Notes: generated from the sequence alone by a model not told the origin. A stretch of DNA of 64,000 bases from Myotis daubentonii (GCF_963259705.1 NC_081842.1:37971796-38035795); one strand, 5' to 3'. Numbered from the stretch's first letter, positions 44,507 through 57,425 are shown. Numbers and translations: made by a program.

Positions 44507-44688
44507 TTTTTTTTTAACTTTTATTGATTTCATAGAGGAAGGGAGAGAAAGAGAGAGATAAAAACGTCAATGATGAGAGAGAGAGTCATTGATCTGCTGC
44601 CTCCTGCACACCCCACACTGGAGATTGAGCCTGCAACCCGGGCATGTGCCCCAACTGGGAATCAAACCACTGAGTCATGCCAGCTGGA
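44507..44688 (-). mobile_element. Ves SINE with deleted head
   Basis: Perfect 15-bp target duplication ctgcttccactcttt at 44492-44506 and 44689-44703. On the minus strand the region between the A and B boxes is shortened, so internal Pol III promotion is probably lost. Confidence 0.95.
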
Positions 44689-45345
44689 CTGCTTCCACTC
44701 TTTATCCACTTACAGTCTTCCTAAAGGCAGTTGTATATTTCAGTCCTTTCAAAATGCAAATCTGATTGTGTCTCTTGTTAAAAAACAAAACAAAAACCCA
44801 AACTTCCCCAATAGTGTCCCATGGCTGAGCTCACCATGGCCTAGGAGTATATATAAGGTCTGGTCATTATACACACCATTTCTTACTACTCTGCCTTGGT
44901 TGTGAGACTTCAACCCCACTTCTATCCCTTGGAAATGGGAATTCCTTTAGTGTCAATGTCTGAGTGTCCCTCTTCCCTCTTCCTGAAATGCTTTCCTGTT
45001 AGATTCTACCTTAGGTGGCTTCTTTCTGTGAGTAATTCAACTCTCAGTTCCTATGCTACAAGGGTTTTCCCTCATCAAGGGTTTTCCCTCATCATTCTAG
45101 CTCATAGTATGATTTTTTCCAACCCACCTCACATTCACTCTCTATCACATTAACCTGCTTTCTATCTTGAATAAAGTATCACCATATAAGTTTGTTTGTG
45201 TATGTGTCTAGTCTCTTCCCTGCCTCATTGAAAATCAGCTCCAAAAAATGAGGACCAGATATTAATCTCTGCTGTATTAATCTAATTGTATTCATCAGTG
45301 CCTGGCAATTGGTAGGGTCACAGTAAATATTTGAGAAGGATAAAT

Positions 45346-47789
45346 AAATAATAAAACAAACCAAACTTTCTACCCTTTAATGTATGAGTGTCTTTGTTTT
45401 ATCCTTATGTTTGTTTGTTTCAGTTTTATTTGCAAATTTTGGTCACTAATAAAATGATAAAGTCACACCTCATTTTCTGAATATTAAAAATTTATTTGCT
45501 CCAATATTATTTCTTCGTAGAAAAAACCATAACTGAGGAAATGTTCTGAAAACAATTTCTCTCATCCTTCAACATTGCCCTGCTTCTGGTTTTTACTGCA
45601 AACCATCACGTGTGTTATTTCCTGGCACGCTGGACTCCCAGATGTTTGTCATTCACGGTCACCTTTGCTATACTTACATGTTCCTACTCCTCCAAGTTGT
45701 ATTCTTTTTCTTCATCATCCTTCATGACTTTTGTATGCTCTGTATAAACACGCTTTATTTTAGCATTTCTCTAAAATATAAAAATAAAGGCACACCATCA
45801 GAAGAAATTTTCATTCTCTGACTTCCCATCTGACTTCCCGGCCTTTGTCAGCATGGACTCATCATTGGAAAGAAAGCTTAGGAGGTTAGTTAGTATTGAC
45901 AATTTGAACCAGATGGCCTGGAGGCACTATGTCACTTGATGTCATTCTGGGCTCAATCAAGATCTTAATTAACAGCATTGCCCTTACTTATTCTACAATT
46001 GTCTCATGTGGCATGGCACTGGTTATGTTAAACGTACAGTTCTTTGGGTGAACAATTCATGCAAGTGTAACTTTAGCAAAATATAAAGTGTTATTTTAAA
46101 ACATGAGTGTACCTAATTTTAATGTTCCTGACTTGAATTAAGTGGCAATTTCTTGCTGTTTTTAAGAGAAAGGATTTACACCTACACTATAAATTATAAA
46201 GCAAGCTTCAGTGTTCCTAGCACCCACTTCATGCTGTTTCTGCTAAGAATTTCACGAAGGGACACTTAGAATATCTAGCAGTTAAGTGAGGTACAGTACA
46301 TTCTAAAGGATTTTATGATACCACAGAGAAATAAAAGTAAAGCATACAATATATATTTAAGTGATAATACATGCTATTTCAAAAATTAAAATTAGAATTT
46401 CTCTGATGGTTTGTTCTTCATATCAACATTGGATTTCTGCCTCCACTCCATATTGAGTACTTCAAAAGGCAACATCTAATGGTACAAACTGTCTTTTTTT
46501 TCTGGCTGGCTGAGTACAAAATGTCAAAAGACCAAATGTTACCCTTTACTTAAGTATTTGTGATATTTGAAAAAAAAACTAGACTGTCATTAAGCTAAAA
46601 TATGATTATATTACCATGAAAATAAAAATTGTAAAAGAAGAGATATATTACCCTCGCTCTTTTGTAATAAAGTACACATGATATAGAGTAAAGGCCTCAG
46701 GGTTTATGATAGAATCATGGCAAAAGAGCCATTCGTCTGAATTCATCCTCCCCTCTCCTGGTCAGTAGGCCTTTGTCCAAATGTTGAAGTCCTCAGATTT
46801 TCTGGCCTTGAACAGTGAGACCTAAGACCCATTAGCCACTGCAGTTGACACCTTCCTGAATTTACTGATTGAAAATCCTCTTGCCTTCTCTTCTTCTCTC
46901 CCTTCCCTACCCCCATTTTTTGAACAGCACTTCAGCTCTCGTTCTTTTAGCATTTACCATAATGTGTCCATATTCTCCATTATCTGATGGGACCCTCAGG
47001 TCAGAGACTTGGTATTAAATTTACCACCATAGGATTTGCTTTTAGTAGGTGCCCCCTTGAACCTGAATGGGATTGGATTGCCAGCCGGGGCAGGTATTCA
47101 GTTTGTCTCCAGCTGATTCTGAGAAAGGACCACAGCACCTTTCTTCCCTCTCCCCCAAGCTAGTTCTTCAGACTCTATCTAGACACCTCCTATGTTCTTG
47201 GGCTTAAATTTGTCCATATTAGCACGTTTATGAAAATAGTTCTTGTACTTCTAGGTAGAGTAGGTCGGGAGTTTGTATCTTCTAAAACCTCTCATCTCCT
47301 GATGTGTCTCTTTAATGTATCATTCCTCCCTACCTTGTTTTTCACTGCCATGCTATTTGTGGAATAAACCAGGATGTTTGTCTTGTCAAGTTTCTCACGA
47401 TTTGGATGTTCTGTGCCTCCATAATATTGTGTGATATGTTTTTGTGTCCTGTATTGCCCGTAAATTGGGTAGGTAGGCTCTAGAAGCTTGACCAGATTTA
47501 GATTTGAGATTTGGGTGAGAATACTTATTTTGTGATATTGTATACTTCTAGCATGGACACATAATATATGGTTCTCATTTTTTTTGTATGTGATATAAAT
47601 AGCCATTGACATATATTAACTAGAGACAATATTTTACTTACTCTATCTTTATTTATTAGTAGAGATAGTTGTCTAAAGGAAAACTTTCCTTATCTACTAT
47701 TTGGTATAGGGAAGGCAAAAAAATATTTTAAATTTTCTTTTTATTTCCTGGTTATCAAAATAGTGATTTATACTTAAAATATTTGCCAC
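45346..47789. other. Unassigned AT-rich sequence
   Basis: About 2.4 kb. A possible L2 fragment lies around 46915-47085 ('cagagacttggtattaaatt'). The rest has no recognised repeat; the 106-codon minus frame at 47292-47612 shows no domain. Confidence 0.45.
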
Positions 47790-48245
47790 AGTAGACCATA
47801 TCCTGGGTGATAAAATTTTAAAAAATAATATCATAATAAACATATTCCCTAATTATACAAATTATGATGACACTGAATTACGAAGGTAGATAACTGGAAA
47901 ATCCACCAATATTTGAAAACAAAGTAATGCACTTCTACATAATCTTTGAGTAAAACAAACAAACAAAAAAAGCAACCTAGAAAATTAGAAAGTACTTTTA
48001 TATAAATGAAAATGAAACCACAACATATCAACATTTGTAGGATGTTACTAAAATAGTACTTAGAGGACAAATTTTAGCAAGACCCATATTAGACAAGAAA
48101 AAAAAATCTCAAATAAATGGTCTCAGCTTCCACCTTATTAATTTAGAAAAAGTAGAGCAAACGGAATCTAAAGTAAGGAGATTATATTATATATATATGT
48201 AGAAATCAATGAAATAGAAAATGGAAAAATAATAGAGAAAAGTCA
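47790..48245 (+). mobile_element. L1M ORF2 fragment
   Basis: 'agaccatatcctgggtgata', 'gataactggaaaatccacca' and 'gaaatcaatgaaatagaaaa' track L1 ORF2 in order, with many stops. Endonuclease-to-RT linker region. Confidence 0.7.
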
Positions 48246-48279
48246 GTGGACTCAAAAGCTGATTTTCCCTTATCAGGTT

Positions 48280-48400
48280 TCAGACTATTCATTCAATTGA
48301 AAAACATAGCATCCACTGTGTTTGGCACCATTCTGAGCACTGGCAATATCGCAGTAAACAAGATAGTGCTGGTCGGATTAACTCACTTCTACCTAAAGGA
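48280..48400 (-). mobile_element. L2 3'-end fragment
   Basis: 'tgtgtttggcaccattctga' to 'atatcgcagtaaacaagata' matches antisense L2. Confidence 0.7.
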
Positions 48401-50889
48401 GTTCAAGGACAAAATATACACCAGAGCAACAACTTAGTGATTAGTCAACATGAGGATGATGAGTACATTTTCTTGCCTTTCTAAATCTATAAGGAAAGCT
48501 AAGGACAACCTGGCATTATTATAGAGACCTCCAGGTTCTAACTTTTTCTGTGCTGCTGTAGCTGACAGACGCTCTGTGAGTGAAATATTCTATCTTTAGA
48601 AATGTTCATACAGTTGATCTGGCCTTAGCCAAACCCTGAAGACCTATGAGTCCTTCTGTACCTGTGAGGCCCCTTGGCATAGTTTTGCTCTGTTCTGCTT
48701 TGATCTCTCAGTTTAACTCTCAGAGCTGGTGTTATTCTTTCACTTCCAAGTCCTTGGGGGCATCATTGCATAGCTCCCTGTATTCACAAGCCTCAGAAGG
48801 AGTTTGAGCTCTTTTTCTATTCCTTTGTGAGAGTAAGAAGATGTCCCTGAAATGTACGATTTAACACAATTCCTTCTAATATTACTCTGTGTATCCAGCT
48901 ACATGGCAATGATGGTACTGCAGAACTCTCAATCCCGTTAAGAGCTGTTAGTGATGATTACTAGAGAAGATATTGCTTCTGTAGTAGCTGTTTTCAGCCT
49001 ATAGAAGTACATGGGATTTTGGCAGTACTTTTGCAGTCGTGAAATGAGATATGAATACTCTTAAATCTTTTATGATTACCATCATAGCTTTATTGAAACT
49101 CAGAATTTAAATGTGCTTTGGGCAAAAAAGCCAATTAAGTAGTGGGGAGAAAATAAAATTACTTTTTATTCTGGATAACCAAATACAGTAGAAGCTTGCT
49201 GATTTTATTTTTAAAGAAATTCCTGTTAAAACAAACTTTTAGTTATGGAAGTCTTGAAAGGGTCATCTGGTTTAGCCTCTTGTCTCTTCACACGCCTGTG
49301 CCCAAACAACTATTTTTAAAGATTCTAGAGATGACAAATTCAGAACATCTCTTGGATATTGTTTTCAAGTTCAATTTCCTACCTTGCTTATCTTTTCAAG
49401 AAACTCGCAGCCTTGCAGAGAAGATAAATACATACTCTAATAATTAAATACAGTAAGGCACATGTTAATACAGAGATGTACCCATTGCCACAGGAACACA
49501 GGGTCAGACAGGTTTCACAAGGGAATTTTGGGAAAACGTAGAAAGCTTTGTGGACCTGCAGCGCTTCATGCACAGAACTGAGTAAATCTTCCAATTTTAG
49601 CACATGTGCTATAACAGCTGCTTCTCCTATGTGATAGCTTGATCCTGAGGTGGGAAGAGATTCTAATTTCCTCTTATCAGCTCCTCTTTCCAACATCCCT
49701 TAGGTGTATAGATGCACACATACTCACGTATCTTACAAAGAATAATCACAATGAAATTATAAGTCTATGTTGAGAGGAAAGAAAAGAGACTTAGTTTTAT
49801 CAATAAGCAAAGTTCAGCATGACTCAAGTTTGACAGCTCCACAGATTATCAATGTGACCAGGCTGTTTGGCAAGAGTTGAGTATATGAACTCTGTTACCT
49901 GAAAGTCTCCCTTTTTCTTTTCTTTTTGTGAAGCTCAGAGGTAGAAATGTTTGATTCCCAAAGTACTGTGACAATGATTTCTATCTTAAAAGGTCTGGGG
50001 TCTATTGCCTTGATTTGTTTACTGATGAGTTGGGTGTGAACAGGGCCATAGATTATTTCTGAAATCATCTTAAAGGCCAAGAGACTTTTTCTCCAATTGA
50101 ATCTTTATTCTGTATTTGAGTGTCCTAAGTGGGCCTTTCCTTTCGGCCTAAATGGGGTTGTCTAGCTATCAGTAGGATAGTGCTCCTTTATACCCAAATA
50201 ATTAGACCAACAGGGAGGTTAACAGAAAATGTACTTAAGTGGTTGAGTAAACAACTCCTTTATAATTCTTTTTTATCTAGATTTTTCAGTGAGAAGTAAT
50301 GAATCCTCTCTTTCTAGGCTTCATAGATTTCTGGTTCTTGTTTTCCCAGCTATCAGTTTTTGTGCCAAAAACTGCTGCCTGGTGACCCCAAATCTATCTG
50401 TCCTTTTTAAGGGAGCCCTGGTTTTTGTTCATAGCGTCAGTGTCTTAAGCCAAAGTCCACATCAATTTCCCAGGTTCCCTCATTTAACTCGGTCCTGCTA
50501 AGTGCAAGTCACCAGGTGACACTGCTGAGACAGCTATTATGTTCTTGATGAAAGAGAATAGATTCAGCCAGCATAAGTTTTTTACCCTTCAACTTTATGA
50601 CTCATCTTTGTCTGAAGTGAAGGATTAATGATCAGTAGAGAGAAGTCACAGCTTCAGTCATAGAAGTAAGGCCACATTCTAAGGAGAGTGGATCAAAAGT
50701 GTTTTGAAGCCTCATTCCTTGAGTAACCATGCCAGTGCTGGATGGCTTAACTCTGGACTTCTTGGTCTATGTAAACAACACATCACTGTTTGGTTTAGTC
50801 AGAGTGGATAAGTTTCTGTTACCTTGAACCGAAGGACTGCTAACCGACTGACTACTTTTCGCTTTGTTTGGACAGGCCATGCAATAGAA
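48401..50889. other. Unassigned unique sequence
   Basis: About 2.5 kb largely free of recognised repeats. The 102-codon minus frame at 49388-49696 is the best-looking open frame in the window outside repeats, but it has no domain I know and no splice context. Confidence 0.5.
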
Positions 50890-51100
50890 AGAGAACCTTT
50901 GGAGTTAGGCATACCTGGATTCACATTTCAATTCTACCTCTTATTAGCTATGTGATCTTGCACAAGTTATTTTACTAATTGGTTAGTTTTCTTATATGGG
51001 AAACAGATAGTAATACCTTGCTCTTAAAATTATGACAATATTAAGAGAGATAGTTTATATGAATTCATTTTAAGACAGTGTAGTCAGTAAATGTCTTTTC
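50890..51100 (+). mobile_element. MIR SINE
   Basis: 'agttaggcatacctggattc' and 'tagctatgtgatcttgcaca' are sense MIR landmarks. Confidence 0.8.
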
Positions 51101-51514
51101 TGGTATTATCTCATTAAAACATCATTATTATCACCACCCACAAATATTTGTTAATTCTGGCCTACAAAAGAGTCTTTGCTTGGAACACATTTAGGATAAC
51201 TTCCTAGAATTCTACCTCATTGCACAATGAAACACACAAAAGCTAAACTGTGAATAAATGAGCCGTTGCTTTCTCATAAACAAAAGCCATAAAAAGGGAG
51301 TATAGATCTTAAGAAAATTCTATTCTGAAGTAGAGCTAGTTGATTTATATTCTATCCTTAATCTCTATTTCCTTGAAATTGATGTCAGAAAAAATGTCCA
51401 TGGGGAAAGAAATGGACATCAGCTATAACAAAACACCAAATAATAGATCTCTTTAAATTAAGATAAAATAATTCCTTTTAGAATAGGATAACATTTTCTT
51501 CACAATTAGAGGCA
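51101..51514. other. Unassigned sequence
   Basis: About 410 bp, AT-rich, nothing recognised. Confidence 0.5.
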
Positions 51515-51720
51515 GGGAGTTAGGAAGAGAAGAGAAGGGAAGTTAGATTCCAGTACCCCTGGGTTTTAAACTCAGTTCCATCACTTACTAGCTGTGTGAC
51601 CTTGGCCAGTTTCGAGGTCAGTAAGCCTCAGTTTCTCTTCAATGTATTAACATTTTTTAACGAGCATGCATATCAAGTGTCTAATATAGTCATTTAGTAC
51701 AAAATAGGTATTTAATTTTA
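51515..51720 (+). mobile_element. MIR SINE
   Basis: 'cttactagctgtgtgacctt' is a near-consensus MIR core; the tail decays into AT-rich sequence. Confidence 0.85.
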
Positions 51721-52100
51721 AAACAGAGTTATTATTTTAAGTAAACACAGTTGGAGGAACAGACATTTATACCATCATGTGCTATGAGCTATTCTGAAGC
51801 AACTGAACTGCTGATCATAAAACCTCCCATTGCAGTGAATTGTGGAACCAATAGCTTTCAGAGTCACTTCATTATGTGTATAATTCTAATAATCCAGAAA
51901 ACCCAGGCCCACTTTTGGGGGCACAATCACCTGCTGATTTATATTCCCTAAACATTAGAATTGTTCCTAAATCCTTGGCCATTAATATTCCTTGAAATAT
52001 CCATCCCATCTCACAGATTAGCAAGAAATGAGAAAATGGCCTTTAGTAATCTTAAATATAATTTAAGGTTCCTAGATATTTATTTTCTTTTAAAAATAGG
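51721..52100. other. Unassigned sequence
   Basis: About 380 bp, nothing recognised. Confidence 0.5.
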
Positions 52101-52309
52101 AAGGAAGAAGGGAAGGAAGAAGGACGGAAGGAAGGGAGGGAGAGAGGGAGGGAGGGAGGGAGGGAGGGAGGAAGGAAGGAAGGAAGGAAGGAAGGAAGGA
52201 AGGAAGGAAGGAAGGAAGGATGGGAGGGAGGGAGGGAGGGAGGGAGAGAGGCAGGGAGGGAGGAAGGAAGGGAGGGAGGAAGGAAGGGAGGGAGGAAGGA
52301 AGGAAGGAA
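52101..52309. repeat. Homopurine tract (GGAA)n/(GGGA)n
   Basis: About 209 bp of nearly pure A/G with only isolated C or T interruptions (near 52125, 52221 and 52251). Complementary in base class to the tract at 3817-4051. Long open frames here are artefacts. Confidence 0.95.
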
Positions 52310-52621
52310 AACACATCAGCATAATATATAAGGGGAAAAGTATCTATAGTGGAACTGTTCTAACACATCCTTCTGCCTGCTTAGTGACTAAGAAGATCCT
52401 TTCTGTCATGGGAAATAGTTCTGATTAGCACCCATCTTTGCTGGTTTCCTGGAGGCAAACACCTGAAGGCAACTACCTATCCACTGGTACAGGTGGAGAG
52501 AGCAACAGCACCAAATATCAGTGGACTACTGATTGTTCCATCCACTGCTACAAATGGCAAATAACCAAACAGAATGTTTGTTCATAATTTTTGTCAATTA
52601 CTTGTGAACAAGAATTTTTTA

Positions 52622-52662
52622 AAAATCTTCACCCAAGGACATTTTCATTGACTTTTAGAGAA

Positions 52663-52738
<76 letters not shown>

Positions 52739-52828
52739 ATCCACGTGAGAAAGATTTATCACTTACCTTCAGCATGTGTCCTGAGCAATGATGAAACCTG
52801 CAACCTTTCCGTGTATAGGACGACTGAG
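52622..52828 (-). mobile_element. Degenerate Ves SINE with (GA)n expansion
   Basis: The tail-side motif 'cttcacccaaggacattttc' and a shortened tRNA head are recognisable. Target duplications caagaatttttta (52609-52621) and caaggattttata (52829-52841) match at 11 of 13. The (GA)n run at 52665-52736 is the expanded body. Confidence 0.75.
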
Positions 52829-52841
52829 CAAGGATTTTATA

Positions 52842-53689
52842 GAATAGCTTATTGAAACCAAAGTGTGTTATTAATGCCAAATTATGACATCATGCCACCA
52901 AAATAAAAAAAAAATTATTAATGAATGTGCTGACACATCCAAAGTCTGTGTCTATGAAGAATGCTATTGATAATCTTAATTTCCTGTGGGAAAACCATCT
53001 GTCAGTGTGATATGAGAGGATGTGATTTTATTTGGTAATGTATTAATGATCTAAATAAGACTCAGAACAGTGTCTTGCAGATATTTTAGAGTATTTATTG
53101 ATGAGTCAGATTCCATGACACTTATAGACCCCTTAAATAAACTGCAGTGGCAAATTTTATTTTGGATATTCAGTAAAAACAATATAACTATGTCATACCT
53201 TCTCATTATTTTTCTCAGAGTTCTTTATTCTCCTGAATTTCAATAGAAATTATTGCAATTCTACAGAGTGTTTTATTTTTGAAATGATTACATTTGCTAC
53301 CACTTACAGAGTTTGTTTAGTCTTTGTTTAAATAAAGCATCCCTGACAACACATACTTTGTCCTTATAACTATAATGGAAATGTGAGCTGAGTGTTGTTA
53401 AATGGAGAGGAACAAGCTAGAAGGGACAAGCTAGCAGGTCTTCAAGATTAATTGGAATTTACTAATCAGAGAATGGGGAATAGGGGCAGAAATAATGACA
53501 TGTGCTGAATCACAAGCGATGATACAGAAGGGTATGTTCGGAGGATGGTGAGAAGTCTGATGTAACTGAAATGCAGAAGACAGACAGGGAAGGGGAGGGG
53601 CATAGGAAAGAAAAGGGGGTGGGAAGGTAGGCCTAAAAAGGTAAACTGGAGATAGATTATGTTATCTCAACTAATGATAACATCAATGA
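52842..53689. other. Unassigned sequence
   Basis: About 850 bp of AT-rich DNA without recognised repeats or genes. Confidence 0.5.
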
Positions 53690-53900
53690 GAACTACCACT
53701 ATTTATTTAGCCCTCACTCTACTAGGTTTGATAAGCACCATATATAATTTAATATTTTCAAGAGCTCCATGAGCACATTAACATCTCAATTTCATGAGTG
53801 AGAAAACTGAGCCAGAGAAAAATTACTTTCCCAGAATCACACAGCTAGTAAGTAATGAAGTCATAATTCAGCCCATCAAAGCTGATTTCCTGAACTGGTT
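53690..53900 (-). mobile_element. MIR SINE
   Basis: 'tgagtgagaaaactgagcca' and 'atcacacagctagtaagtaa' are antisense MIR core. Confidence 0.85.
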
Positions 53901-54080
53901 AGCATATTGCTTCTCAAAATGCTATGGAGAGCTTTCTGGTCTGTACCAAGCTATCTGCACACTATTCTGTAGGCATGGAGAAGTCGGTGGAGGGCTTTGA
54001 GTAGGGAAGTGACATGGTATAGAGGGCAACAACAGGGGAGGGAACTAAGCAGAAGTCTGTCCCATGATATCTATATGACT

Positions 54081-54107
54081 ATCTACCTATCTACCTACCT
54101 ATCTATC

Positions 54108-54162
<55 letters not shown>
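54081..54162. repeat. (CTAT)n microsatellite
   Basis: About 20 tetranucleotide units, imperfect at the left (CTAC variants) and perfect to the right. Confidence 0.95.
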
Positions 54163-54163
<1 letters not shown>

Positions 54164-54774
54164 GAATAATCTATTGTTTGGGGTGAATAAGGTAGAGTAG
54201 ATAGAAATGAACCGTTGGTTTCTAAATTGGGAGATTAGTTGGATTGTAAGGACATTTAACCAAGAAAGGGGATACTGTAAGAAAAGCAACATAAGGAGAG
54301 ACAATGCAATTCATTTTGGACATGTTGAGTTGGAAACACCTATGAAACACTAGAGATAGTTAGCATTTGGGTATCTTTCTTTAAGTTCACTATCTTTTGG
54401 GTTGATACTACACAGATTAATAAAAATGCTGTTATAATATTTTTCCAAAGTCTAAATCTGCTGTCTGCAGTGAGATGAATGATAATGTCCTTAGACATTA
54501 CCATTGTGCACCTCTGAAATACATTAAGGGCAAGAATCATTGAGAGTTTTAAGATTAACGACACAGAAAATGAAAAGGAATATGGAACTTGTCTCCCTTT
54601 GGCTCCAGGACTGTATAAGAGGTGATAGAGTGGGAATCAGGCTCAGAGTTCAACAGCCATGTCTTTCTCACTCTGTAAGCATGCAAGCTCCCTGGGACAC
54701 TGTGGGGTAGGTCAATGACTGACTCTTGATGATGACTCTTGACTGACTCTTGACTCAATGATGATTCTATAAAA
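54163..54774. other. Unassigned sequence with a short TGACTCTTGA tandem
   Basis: Contains three or four near copies of GACTCTTGA at about 54718-54757. Otherwise nothing recognised. Confidence 0.5.
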
Positions 54775-54900
54775 GTAGAATCATCAGAGGAGCTTTTAAA
54801 ACTGTGGCTGCCTGAGCCTGGACTTAATGAATGAGTCAGCCTGTGTTTCAGAATCAGGAATCTATATTCTTTAAAAAAGTTCTACAAGTAATAAATATTT
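54775..54900 (+). mobile_element. MER5-group hAT fragment
   Basis: 'gaatcatcagaggagctttt' and 'ttcagaatcaggaatctata' resemble old hAT-Charlie sequence. Confidence 0.45.
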
Positions 54901-54904
54901 ATAT

Positions 54905-55020
54905 GTATCTTTACAAGAAACATTTGTTCAATGCCTATAATGTACTGGATACCATGCTAAGCGCTTAGGACATGCAAGTAAGGTAATACATGGTCTCTCT
55001 GCTTTGGAGGAACTAGGCAA
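54905..55020 (-). mobile_element. L2/MIR 3'-end fragment
   Basis: 'aatgcctataatgtactgga' and 'ccatgctaagcgcttaggac' match the antisense L2-type 3' end. Confidence 0.65.
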
Positions 55021-55654
55021 ACAATCTTTATTTTCCACCAGCTTTTATTCTCACCCATAATGCTGTATACCAGAGCAGTCTCTCATGTGAAAATCCTGCC
55101 AATGAAGGGGTGGAGGGGTTTTAACTCCTAAATTAATACCTTGATATACATGCCATTTTTGCACCACCTACATTAAATACAGTTATGGCTCCTTGTTGCA
55201 TCCTGTCCTCAATCTGAAGTCCAAGAAACCCCTAAAAGAAAATTAGAAATTATAACAAGATATAGTAACACCAGATTGGAAAAGCTAGATCAAATAGAGT
55301 TATAAAAGACAAATATTGATGCCAATCAAAGTTATAATCACACTAAGTGGCTAAATTGGGGCAAGTGACTAAGAAGCAGCAATTATATTAGGTGAAATCA
55401 TGAAACCAAGATCTAGTGAGGCAGAGTGGACCAGACACACAAGTAAAGGAGAAAAGCCTTGTAACCACCCAATGGAGCCTGAGGGTAGGGACTATGGACA
55501 GGGAAGAATAAAAAGGTCTCAATGCCTTTTCTTTTTGTGGCTTAATGTTAATATTCAGCTTTGATATAATACAAAAAATGGTGAGGAAAGCTGCTAGAAT
55601 GCTAAAAAATATTTGGCAAACTTAGATATTTTGAGTAAGAATGACCAAATGATC
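55021..55654. other. Unassigned sequence
   Basis: About 630 bp, nothing recognised. Confidence 0.5.
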
Positions 55655-55668
55655 AAAAGCCCAAGTTG

Positions 55669-55903
55669 GCCCTAACCGGTTTGCCTCAGTGGATAGAGTG
55701 TCAGCCTGCAGACTGAAGGGTCCCAGGTTTGATTCCCGTCAAGGGCATGTGCCTTGGTTGCGGGCACATCCCCAGTTGGGGGTGTGCAGGAGACAGCTGA
55801 TGGATGTTTCTCTCTCATCGATGTTTCTAACACTCTGACCCTCTCCCTTCCTCTCTGTAAAAAAAATCAATAAAATATTGTAAAAAAAAAAAAAAAAAAA
55901 AAA
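55669..55903 (+). mobile_element. Ves SINE (young subtype, 24-bp poly(A))
   Basis: 'gccctaaccggtttgcctca' head with a perfect 14-bp target duplication aaaagcccaagttg at 55655-55668 and 55904-55917. Its long intact poly(A) tail and few differences from its subtype imply a recent insertion. Confidence 0.97.
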
Positions 55904-56149
55904 AAAAGCCCAAGTTGCCTTTCAATGCAAGACAAATTTTGGCTAAATTATTTGTTCTAATTAATTCTCTGAAGAGACACATTGTTTTAAAACTGTCATG
56001 AAGACAAGTAATTAAACTTTTTATTATGGAAATAGGGATAAAATCCATAGCAGGGTGCCTTAGGAAAATAAACTGCATCTCTATATAATTATTATAATAC
56101 TTGTAATGTGTTAGCTACTTTTATTAATTTAAAATATTGATTAAGGAGC

Positions 56150-56720
56150 TGATATCAGCCAGATCTTGTTCTAGGTGTTAATGGATACAGCAATTAATAT
56201 GACACGTCTGTTCTTGTAAGTTTTATATTCTTTGGGGCAAGGCAAACAGTAAATATAATAAATAAGTAATTTTTAGTCTTTTTAAGGCTAAATGAGATGA
56301 CAAAAAGTAAAGCAGGCTAAGGAGAATGCAGAGTGCTGAGGGCAAGGAAGTCCTTAAAATAGAATAGTCAGTGGAGAAGATGAGGAAGCCAGTCATTCTG
56401 ATTCCTGAAAAGAACTTCCCCAAAGGAAAGGGCAGCCAATGTAAAGGGCCTGAAGCCCAAATATGCCTTTTGTACTTCAGGATGATTAAAGAGATCAGTG
56501 GCTGGAGGAGAAAGAGAGAGAGGGCAGTAGAAATGGAGATTGGGGAAGGGAGGCGGGTTAGAGGAGGAAAGAGGGCAGACCATGGTGCTGTATGTTGCCA
56601 AGGAACTTGGAATGAATTGTAGAGGCATTAGGAAGTTTCAAGCAGACGAATAGTGTGACTTCTCTTTATAACAGTCTGGCTGTGAAAATGGACTTGTGGG
56701 AGGTGTGCTGATGTTAGAAA
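56150..56720 (-). mobile_element. L2 copy (3' end and interior)
   Basis: 'gttaatggatacagcaatta', 'aggcaaacagtaaatataat' and 'cagccaatgtaaagggcctg' follow antisense L2 in order. Confidence 0.65.
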
Positions 56721-56794
56721 GGCCAGATGAAAGCCCCTGAGTGTTTGGTAACCACCTGTCCCAAAGCTGTGAACTTCACATAAGGTTCTACCAT

Positions 56795-56870
56795 AAGACT
56801 TTGAAAAATGTGATTACATTTTACTGATGAGTAACCTGAGGTCAAGAAACATATCAGCCCCAGGTTCCAT
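56795..56870 (-). mobile_element. MIR fragment
   Basis: 'acattttactgatgagtaac' followed by 'ctgaggtcaagaaac' is the antisense MIR core. Confidence 0.6.
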
Positions 56871-56929
56871 AGTTGTTAATGTCTGTAGAACTCTGAACAC
56901 CATGAGTATAGGTGTTTTCCACATTATGA

Positions 56930-57425
56930 ATTCATGGATTCATTATTTAATAAATATGGGCCTCACTCTATCGGGATACAGCAATGAGCAAGGCAGACAT
57001 GCTCCAGGCCAAGCCAACTGGAGGATGTCGACACTTAGTACTCTATCAAACTAATACACCTATAATTATAAATGCTGACTAATGCTCCAGGGGGAAATAC
57101 AAGTTGTTATGAAAATGGATAAGACGATGTAAGTGAAGGAGTTAGTAAAGGAAAGACCTTGCAACGAAAGTGACAAGCTGAAACCTGAAGGGGACAAAGG
57201 AGTTATTTATGGAAAGAGGCGAAGGAAGATTGTTTCAGGCAGATGCATTAAAGTAGCTCAGAAGTTGGGGAAAGGCCAGTGATGTGCGGGAGAGGTGAAT
57301 GGTAAGATGAGGCAGGAACAGAGGCCAGATCATGCGGGGTTTGGTTTATAATACTGTGAAGTTTGGATTTGATCCTAAATATAATGAGAAGCTATGAGTG
57401 TGTTCAAGTAGGACATGGCATGCCT
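56930..57425 (-). mobile_element. Second L2 copy
   Basis: 'gggatacagcaatgagcaag' begins another antisense L2 3' end; 'gccagatcatgcggggtttg' at 57325 is L2 interior. It repeats the order seen at 56150-56720, so it is a separate copy. Confidence 0.7.

Larger units (their letters stand above)
43340..45345 (+). mobile_element. Long L2 (CR1-clade LINE) copy with reverse-transcriptase remnants
   Basis: About 2 kb of sense L2. Translation around 43600-43645 gives a F-D-x-V-x-H segment of the CR1/L2 reverse transcriptase, and 43725-43745 gives a degraded Q-G-S-V-L-G-P-type block. The RT catalytic region near 43860 is scrambled. The 3' part ('tgcaaatctgattgtgtctc' at 44754) runs to the L2 end near 45345. 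A Tigger element and a Ves SINE are nested inside. The frame is broken throughout; 3' ends of L2 are common, but a copy retaining RT is less so. Confidence 0.7.

Noticed and set aside
51961..52428. 155-codon frame on the plus strand
   Set aside because: Most of it is the (GGAA)n/(GGGA)n tract; no protein-like composition remains outside.
55669..55760. tRNA-like sequence with A and B boxes
   Set aside because: It is the head of a Ves SINE with poly(A) and target duplication; the same holds for the other 17 Ves copies. No real tRNA gene was found.
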